Assembly (NCBI GenBank): GCA_964354365.1
Contig: CAYGZM010000115.1
Span: 1 to 11,524, forward strand
Origin: CAYGZM01 sp964354365
GTDB taxonomy: Bacteria; Planctomycetota; Phycisphaerae; Sedimentisphaerales; Anaerobacaceae
Length of the DNA stretch: 11,524 nt
Direction: 5' to 3'
This document shows positions 6,913 through 11,524 of the stretch, in pieces. A program made the position numbers and the translations under genes. The notes under the pieces are model-generated. The model was not told the origin of the DNA, made no database searches, and worked only from the letters and a program-made list of their open reading frames with translations. Positions within the stretch are counted from its first letter, which is position 1. Every line of letters begins with the position of its first letter.

Positions 6913-6920
6913 CCTTCTCC
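6913..6920 (-). promoter_or_regulatory. Ribosome binding site deciding the histidine kinase start
   Basis: The minus strand reads GGAGAAGG, 8 nt before ATG 6904. The alternative in-frame TTG at 6937 has no purine-rich site upstream, so the shorter protein is preferred. Confidence 0.6.
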
Positions 6921-6959
6921 GTAAGATCCCCTAGCAAAACAAGCCGCTTGAATACAGAG

Positions 6960-9900
6960 TCATTTCGTTGTAGGCTCTAAATCCTTCAGGGATTCATACA
7001 ACTTCAACCAATCCTCGGCGTCTATCTGCTCTCGCACCTCGGGATCGAGCCATATCTCCGCAAGCCACTTCATAATGGCTTCAATATCAACCGGCTCGGC
7101 GACAGCAGGCTCTCGCTCAGCACTGGCAACCGCGGAAAGGCCGGCGTCAAGACCCAATCCCTCAACCATTCCTGCGCCGCCCCGCCCGGCCATCAAAGGC
7201 ATCGACCCCGTCAGCGATCCCGCCTCCCGCAGCCAGTCATCGCAGAACTCCGCCAAACCGACCGAATTAACGTCGCCATCAAGGAATACGTCATTGTAAT
7301 CGACGCCCGCATCCTGCCAGTATGACGTCAGCATCGCATAATCGATGAAGTTCACAATCCCGTCCCCGCTGAGGTCCGCCGGGCTCCAGTAAAACTCATC
7401 CGCCCCCATGTCCACGATTATGGTGCCATTGGCGTCACCATCTTCTACGCGGTTTTCGCCGTCGATATCCGTCTCATTCGGCTCGGCCACGAAAGCGGGA
7501 TCACCCTTGTCAATGCACGGCGAATTGGCATCAAGATGGAAATCATTCGCATCCGCATCAATAAAGCACGGATCCACTACAATATTGCCCGTCCCGGAAT
7601 GTGAATTCTGCAAGCAGCAGTAGTTCACGCTGGCGAATGTCCCGCTTGGCCTGTGCAAATCACCGCCGGCATTTCCATAAACGATGCAGTTCAGGATATT
7701 AGGGTCGGTATAATTGGGGTCAGTAAATTCGGGCACGCCCACCTCAATGCCGTATGTCGGGTTTCCACAAATCGTATTGTTGCGCACAAGCGGCGTGGCC
7801 GATTGGTAGTTCTCAAACCATATCCCACAACCATAGCTTTCGCCCGCAGTCCCGTTATTATGTATCCAGTTGTTCGTCAGAGTCTCAGAGCTATTGTCCT
7901 CGAGGTCAACGCCGTCCCAGCCGTTGTCGCGAACAACGCTGCCGTTCAAAACAAAATCGCCGCCATCGTGCGCATACACCCCGCTGTTGCCGTTGCCCTC
8001 AATAAGACTCCGCTCGATTGCCGTATCATAATTGTATTGTGCATGTATCCCGTAGAATCCGTTGTCGTGAATCGCCGAATCGGTTACAGCAAGCGCGGAG
8101 TACTGAGAATAGACTCCCTCGGCAGTGTTCCAAGCGATGTTGCAATCGGTGATACTGACAGTCGATCCGTTTTCACAATATATACCATAGACGCTGTATA
8201 TGGGGGAGCTATTGTTCTGAATCCGGCTGTTTGCAATGTTGGCTGAGGATGCGTTTATGCGTATCGCCACCCAGCCGGCGTTGTTCTCTATCCGGCAGTC
8301 TGTGATATTCACAGAAGAGGAGCCTCCGCAATGCAATGCCTCGTAGTTGCCGTTCGTCAAGGTGAACCCGGCAAACGTGCAGTCCGACCCGCTCTCAAAA
8401 TCCACCGTGTACGAGTAATCATTATTGTAGTGAGCATCTATGACCGTGGCAGCCACCACGTCCCCATTGTTCGGATCCATACTCTCCAATGTGATGTTTG
8501 TGTCGAAGACCTCAACATTCTCGTAATACGTGCCTGGCGAAGCCTCCAGAGTATCCCCCACATCGTTCGCATCGTCAATCGCAGTCTGTATCCCGAAATA
8601 GAATCTCTCCTGCGTGATGTTATATACTACCGGTATCGGATGAGGCGTGTTGCAGTCTATGGTCTTGTTGCCTAATCCCAGCCGACCGGCGCTGCCTTTG
8701 CCCCACGTCCATATAGTCCCGTTGGCATCGATAGCAAGGCTGTGCCAGTACCCCGCTGCGATAGCCACGATGTTCTCCAGATACCCCTCGTTTGCGTCAT
8801 GGATGCCGTTGCGATTTCTATCATGGCCGACCACCCTAACCGGTACGAGCCTCTGCTCGTTTGTCCCGTCGCCAAGCTGCCCGTGCTGATTGTCGCCCCA
8901 TGTATAGACACAACCATTGACATCCAGCGCCATCGAATGGGCCTCCCCCGCCGATACGCCCATAATACGCGAAAGATACGGATACGGGTCGTTCGGGTCC
9001 TCGGCAGGCTGCTCGCCGCGGAGAACCAGCACGGGCGTGCTGTTGCCGTCCGTTGCCGAGCCGTTGCCTAACCGCCCGCCGTTGGACTTGTAGTAATTGC
9101 CGTCGTCGCCCCAGCCCTGGCCGTTATTGCCCCAGGTATAGACCCTGCCCTTATGGTTCGGATCAAAATCGGGGAGAAAAGGATCATTAACGTCATATTT
9201 CTCCAGGGCCATCGAGTGGTCCCAGCCGGCGCTGATGGCGACGATGTGCCTCAGATAGATCTGATTCGGCTCGTTATAGTCCTGTTGCCCGCGACGTACG
9301 CAGACCGGAGTATCCCTGTCGCCCGCGCTGTCGCCGATGCCCAGGACGCCGCTCCCGTTGTTCAGCACAAAGTCATCATCACCCCAGGTATAAACCCGCC
9401 CGTCCATGTTGGGATCGTACGGATCGTAGGCCTCGAGCGCCATCGAGTGCCACTCCCCCGCTGAGACTGCCACAATCCGCGTAAGATTTGGATCTGGATT
9501 ACAAGGGTCTTCCGGCTCCTGCTCGCCGCGCCAGACATGAACCGGCACATCCTCTTTCAACCCGGTCCCGCTCTCGGCGTTCCCGCACTGGCCCTCCTGG
9601 TTCCTCCCCCACGCATACGCATAACCGTTCACATCAACAGCCAGACTGTGTTCCCCGCTGCGACCAGCCGAAATCTCGATAATCCGCGCAAGATTGGGGT
9701 CCGGATTATTAGGGTCTTCGGGCGTCTGCTCTCCGCGAAGAACTTGAACTGGAGTCCCGGAAGTGCCGGACGGACCGTTGCCAAGCTGGGCCCATTCATC
9801 ATCACCCCAAGCCCATACGAACCCCATATAATTCGGGTCACAGGGGTTATAGTTTTCCAGCGCCAGGGAGTGTTTCCACCCGGCGTCAACGTCGTTGATA

Positions 9901-10163
9901 TCCTGAAGGCCCGGCGTATTCATCGCTCCTCCAAGAACTCTAACGAGTGTCTTCTGGGATTCTGTAGTATCTCCGATTCCAAGCTGATACCATCCATTGT
10001 GACCAGAAGACCAGGACCATTTGTTCGCGGTAAGGACAAGTGTGTGGTCTTCTCCGCCTGAGATATCTATTGCCTTTGAATCGTCTTTCCAATTTGCGAA
10101 AGTCGCGCTTGTTATGAAAAGAATGTATAATATCGCAATAACGGTATTTATCGTCCGTGACAT
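6960..10163 (-). CDS. Secreted RCC1-repeat / parallel beta-helix / dockerin-like protein
   Basis: This is a 1067-residue exported protein. A signal peptide (MSRTINTVIAILYILFITSATFA, cleavage near residue 23) is followed by seven RCC1-type repeats (about 36-500), each with H-S-[LM]-A-[LV] and W-[ATS]-W-G motifs, enough for one seven-blade propeller. Residues about 515-910 are a right-handed parallel beta-helix with rungs of about 22 residues ending N-N or D-N-G (for example DCRIENNAG, SAIHDNGFYG, SLIEGNGNSG). Residues 930-978 resemble a dockerin-type calcium-binding pair (DLSGDGIVNFIDYAMLTSYW, then LDGDVNSVGLAEF). A Gly/Ala/Met linker and a charged helical tail (1025-1067) close the protein. 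RCC1 linkers carry an odd recurring R-G-E-Q-x-x-E-D-P-N-x-P-D-P-N-L motif. Role: probably extracellular binding or adhesion, perhaps polysaccharide-related; no catalytic site is visible. A GTAAGGAG site lies 8 nt before the ATG, and the PEP-CTERM gene ends 17 nt upstream, so the two are likely co-transcribed. Confidence 0.9.
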   Translation of the reverse strand: MSRTINTVIAILYILFITSATFANWKDDSKAIDISGGEDHTLVLTANKWSWSSGHNGWYQLGIGDTTESQKTLVRVLGGAMNTPGLQDINDVDAGWKHSLALENYNPCDPNYMGFVWAWGDDEWAQLGNGPSGTSGTPVQVLRGEQTPEDPNNPDPNLARIIEISAGRSGEHSLAVDVNGYAYAWGRNQEGQCGNAESGTGLKEDVPVHVWRGEQEPEDPCNPDPNLTRIVAVSAGEWHSMALEAYDPYDPNMDGRVYTWGDDDFVLNNGSGVLGIGDSAGDRDTPVCVRRGQQDYNEPNQIYLRHIVAISAGWDHSMALEKYDVNDPFLPDFDPNHKGRVYTWGNNGQGWGDDGNYYKSNGGRLGNGSATDGNSTPVLVLRGEQPAEDPNDPYPYLSRIMGVSAGEAHSMALDVNGCVYTWGDNQHGQLGDGTNEQRLVPVRVVGHDRNRNGIHDANEGYLENIVAIAAGYWHSLAIDANGTIWTWGKGSAGRLGLGNKTIDCNTPHPIPVVYNITQERFYFGIQTAIDDANDVGDTLEASPGTYYENVEVFDTNITLESMDPNNGDVVAATVIDAHYNNDYSYTVDFESGSDCTFAGFTLTNGNYEALHCGGSSSVNITDCRIENNAGWVAIRINASSANIANSRIQNNSSPIYSVYGIYCENGSTVSITDCNIAWNTAEGVYSQYSALAVTDSAIHDNGFYGIHAQYNYDTAIERSLIEGNGNSGVYAHDGGDFVLNGSVVRDNGWDGVDLEDNSSETLTNNWIHNNGTAGESYGCGIWFENYQSATPLVRNNTICGNPTYGIEVGVPEFTDPNYTDPNILNCIVYGNAGGDLHRPSGTFASVNYCCLQNSHSGTGNIVVDPCFIDADANDFHLDANSPCIDKGDPAFVAEPNETDIDGENRVEDGDANGTIIVDMGADEFYWSPADLSGDGIVNFIDYAMLTSYWQDAGVDYNDVFLDGDVNSVGLAEFCDDWLREAGSLTGSMPLMAGRGGAGMVEGLGLDAGLSAVASAEREPAVAEPVDIEAIMKWLAEIWLDPEVREQIDAEDWLKLYESLKDLEPTTK
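8660..10060 (-). repeat. Seven tandem RCC1-type repeats inside the secreted protein gene
   Basis: The repeats are recognised by G-x-x-H-S-[LM]-A-[LV] followed by W-[ATS]-W-G and G-x-x-G-x-G. Spacing varies because several blades carry Asp/Asn/Pro-rich inserts (YDPYDPNMDG; FDPNHKG). The first blade is degenerate (NKWSWSSGHNG). Boundaries are approximate. Confidence 0.8.
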
Positions 10164-10180
10164 TTTGTCATCTCCTTACT

Positions 10181-10852
10181 TCACCGAATGTGATTCCCAA
10201 ATTGTGTTTCGGATTGCTTCCTCAAAAACAATCCACCGAGCCCAAGAAATAGTAGTGTTAGGGGTTCAGGGATAGTCCAGGTTACTGTAGCGTCGATAAT
10301 ATACCCACCTCTTTCTCCGTGTAAACGTAGCCCATAAAGTGATTGCCACTCATCCAGCACCAGAGAAGATGTTGGCAGTTCCGTACTAGAAATAGCCGTT
10401 CCCGTCGGGTCATCAAGCTGCCAAGAAATGCCATCAACTGCGACCCCATTGCTGAGAGGAAGGTTGTTGTAGCTTCTCATCCAAACCTGGTCCTTCCTCG
10501 AAGGTGGATAGTCATCCAAGATTGCGACAACGAAGTCAACATTGTCCGGATCAGTTCTGAAGTCAAAACCGCCAACACTCAATGATATTCCGGCTGGTGC
10601 ATTATCATGCTCATACAGTCCAGCGTATGCCAGCGGTTCAGAATCCGGCGTCAAGAGATCATAAGTATAAGTTCCCGTTATGATATCACCTACTTTGATC
10701 TTTCCTTCCAGATAGTTTCCTTCATCCGATACGCTGTCCACCACAGCCTCGATCTTTATCGTTATCAGTGTTGCTTCTGCAGGCGATGGCCTCAAAATCA
10801 GCCCGCCGAGAATGGCTAGCGCCAAAACCATGATTTTCCTTTTCCGTCTCAT
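10181..10852 (-). CDS. PEP-CTERM exported protein of unknown function
   Basis: This 223-residue protein has an N-terminal signal (MRRKRKIMVLALAILGGLIL, then PSPAEA, cleavage near residue 27). The body is beta-rich, with the style of planctomycete and proteobacterial PEP-CTERM proteins (GTYTYDLLTPDSEPL; GISLSVGGFDF; VTWTIPEP). The sorting signal is at the C-terminus: PEP at 195-197, hydrophobic LTLLFLGLGGLFL at 198-210, basic RK at 211-212. In known systems an exosortase (EpsH family) recognises this signal and releases the protein to the surface or exopolysaccharide; no exosortase gene lies in this window. Unusually, eleven polar residues (QSETQFGNHIR) follow the basic pair. A GAAAGGGACGG ribosome site precedes the ATG, and an extended -10 promoter lies about 80 nt upstream. 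The RCC1-repeat gene begins 17 nt downstream, its ribosome site close to this stop, so both probably share a transcript. Confidence 0.88.
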   Translation of the reverse strand: MRRKRKIMVLALAILGGLILRPSPAEATLITIKIEAVVDSVSDEGNYLEGKIKVGDIITGTYTYDLLTPDSEPLAYAGLYEHDNAPAGISLSVGGFDFRTDPDNVDFVVAILDDYPPSRKDQVWMRSYNNLPLSNGVAVDGISWQLDDPTGTAISSTELPTSSLVLDEWQSLYGLRLHGERGGYIIDATVTWTIPEPLTLLFLGLGGLFLRKQSETQFGNHIR

Positions 10853-10898
10853 TTCCCGTCCCTTTCAAAAGAGTGTGATGGATATATGATAACCTCAC

Positions 10899-10918
10899 GG
10901 CGCGGCCTCCGCCGCACC
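10899..10918 (-). other. Stable GC-rich hairpin in the leader of the PEP-CTERM transcript
   Basis: On the minus strand GGTGCGGC and GCCGCGCC pair over 8 bp (one G-T) around the tetraloop GGAG. It would begin about 5 nt after the start site predicted by the extended -10 element, and it has no T tract behind it. A 5' stem-loop that protects the mRNA or tunes translation is a fair reading; chance in GC-rich DNA is possible. Confidence 0.4.
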
Positions 10919-10929
10919 TCCACTCAACC

Positions 10930-10938
10930 ATTATACCA
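10930..10938 (-). promoter_or_regulatory. Extended -10 promoter for the PEP-CTERM/RCC1 unit
   Basis: The minus strand reads TGGTATAAT, a perfect extended -10 element (TG-n-TATAAT). No good -35 hexamer sits at 16-18 bases, which is normal for extended -10 promoters. Transcription would begin near 10923, about 70 nt before the PEP-CTERM ATG. The box overlaps the stop codon of the RCC1 remnant. Confidence 0.5.
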
Positions 10939-11077
10939 AATTCCCCCCTGCCAAGTCCAGAAAAACTTCTTGAAACCCACGTTTTTTGGGCCTGCCGCCC
11001 CAGCCCTGGCCGTTATTGGCCCAACTCCACAGAAAACCGTTCACATCCGGAGCAAGTGAGTGTTTCCAGCCCCTATC
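10931..11077 (-). pseudogene. RCC1-repeat remnant without a start
   Basis: Directly after the response regulator stop, another minus-strand frame reads GWKHSLAPDVNGFLWSWANN then GQGWGG, a clear RCC1 blade, and runs into unrelated sequence before TAA at 10933-10931. No start codon, signal peptide or second blade is present. A 23-base stretch (10996-11018) is identical to 9107-9129 inside the intact RCC1 gene, and GWKHSLA matches the second blade of that protein. A key Gly of the W-x-W-G motif is changed (WSWANN). This is best read as a leftover of a duplicated or rearranged RCC1 gene, with the response regulator joined to its truncated edge. It is too short to be a working protein. Confidence 0.7.
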
Positions 11078-11082
11078 GTCTC

Positions 11083-11524
11083 CTACACCATTTTCAATGC
11101 CGCCGTGACTCTGCCGATAAGCATCGCAACACTGAACGGCTTCTTTATGAAATCTTCCGCGCCGGACCTCATAAGCTGGTCGATCTCATCCTGTTTTACA
11201 ACGCCGCTGACGATAATGATTTTGATGTCTTCGAATTCGGGGTTCCTCTTTATCGTCTGACAGACGACATTGCCGTTGACGTCGGGCAGCATGTAGTCGA
11301 GCAGTATAACTTCGGGCCGGAATTGCTCGGTTGCTATTCCAGCCTCATAGCCGCTGGAGGCGGTCTTTGTTTCAAACCTGCCGTCCCGCGAGAGAATGTC
11401 AACCATAAGCTCGACAATCTCCTGGTCGTCATCGACAATAAGGGCCTTTCTTTTGCCGGAGTCGATGCCGTCCAGAGGAATACTGTTGTCCTTCATGAAC
11501 CTAATCAGACTGTGGCGCGGAATC
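11083..11524 (-). CDS. Response regulator with N-terminal HTH (excisionase/MerR-like), partial at right edge
   Basis: The receiver domain spans about 120 residues. It shows the acidic cluster in ALIVDDDQEIV, phospho-acceptor Asp in VILLDYMLP, the conserved Ser in IIIVSG and Lys in FIKKPF. An ATG at 11496 would give a 137-residue stand-alone receiver, but the frame stays open to the window edge and reads IPRHSLIRFMKDNSIPLD before the receiver. That is the typical end of the excisionase/MerR-type DNA-binding domain (HRR-[IV]-x-R-x-x-L-x-x-F-[LM]-x-x-x-x-I-P-L) found fused to receivers in planctomycetes and deltaproteobacteria. ATG 11496 also has only a poor ribosome site. I therefore annotate a larger protein truncated by the window. 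It could be the partner of the HDOD kinase, but the two are separated by two envelope genes, so pairing is only inference. Confidence 0.85.
   Translation of the reverse strand, partial: IPRHSLIRFMKDNSIPLDGIDSGKRKALIVDDDQEIVELMVDILSRDGRFETKTASSGYEAGIATEQFRPEVILLDYMLPDVNGNVVCQTIKRNPEFEDIKIIIVSGVVKQDEIDQLMRSGAEDFIKKPFSVAMLIGRVTAALKMV

Noticed and set aside
6905..6937. TTG start adding 11 residues to the histidine kinase
   Set aside because: No purine-rich site precedes the TTG, while ATG 6904 has GGAGAAGG at proper distance.
6938..6959. CAAG-CGG-CTTG followed by TTTT as a terminator after the RCC1 gene
   Set aside because: The stem is only four base pairs, too weak to call.
7220..10060. RCC1 and beta-helix repeats as a CRISPR-like or tandem DNA array
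   Set aside because: The repetition is at protein level with variable unit length and diverged DNA, so it is domain structure in a gene.
10722..10931. 69-codon minus-strand frame in the PEP-CTERM leader and gene start
   Set aside because: It is a shadow of the PEP-CTERM gene in another frame and has an Arg/Gly/Cys-rich chance composition.

Overview
Every gene I can support in this window lies on the minus strand, so transcription runs from the right end to the left. The window looks like a chromosomal segment of a planctomycete, most likely a Phycisphaerae-type lineage. The reasons are a PEP-CTERM exported protein, a large secreted protein joining RCC1 repeats, a parallel beta-helix and a dockerin-like 'DLSGDGIVN' segment, a Tat-signal aldo/keto reductase, and an HTH-linked response regulator. 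That placement is inferred from domain style; there is no rRNA or marker gene here.

Layout in transcription order. (1) At the right edge is a partial response regulator. Its reading frame stays open to the window end and shows the tail of an excisionase/MerR-like DNA-binding domain. (2) Directly behind its stop is a short orphan RCC1 repeat with no start, a gene remnant, and then an extended -10 promoter with a stable leader hairpin. (3) Next come a small PEP-CTERM protein and, 17 nt later, the 1067-residue RCC1/beta-helix/dockerin-like protein; these two probably form an envelope or extracellular unit. (4) A soluble HDOD-GAF-type-histidine kinase follows 55 nt downstream. (5) A 265-nt gap holds a hairpin, a dispersed-type palindromic repeat and a TATAAT box, and leads to a small 2H phosphoesterase (2'-5' RNA ligase-like). 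(6) A Tat-signal aldo/keto reductase and an Rrf2-family regulator, 19 nt apart, form a likely two-gene operon. (7) After about 350 nt without a gene, a MscS channel gene sits between two paralogous small lipoprotein genes; the second lipoprotein loses only its last few bases at the left edge.

The most notable items are the lipoprotein-mscS-lipoprotein cassette, the RCC1 remnant upstream of an intact RCC1 gene, the kinase whose HDOD domain keeps a full set of HD metal-ligand candidates, and the multi-domain secreted protein with an uncharacterised helical tail. I found no mobile element, tRNA, rRNA or CRISPR array.
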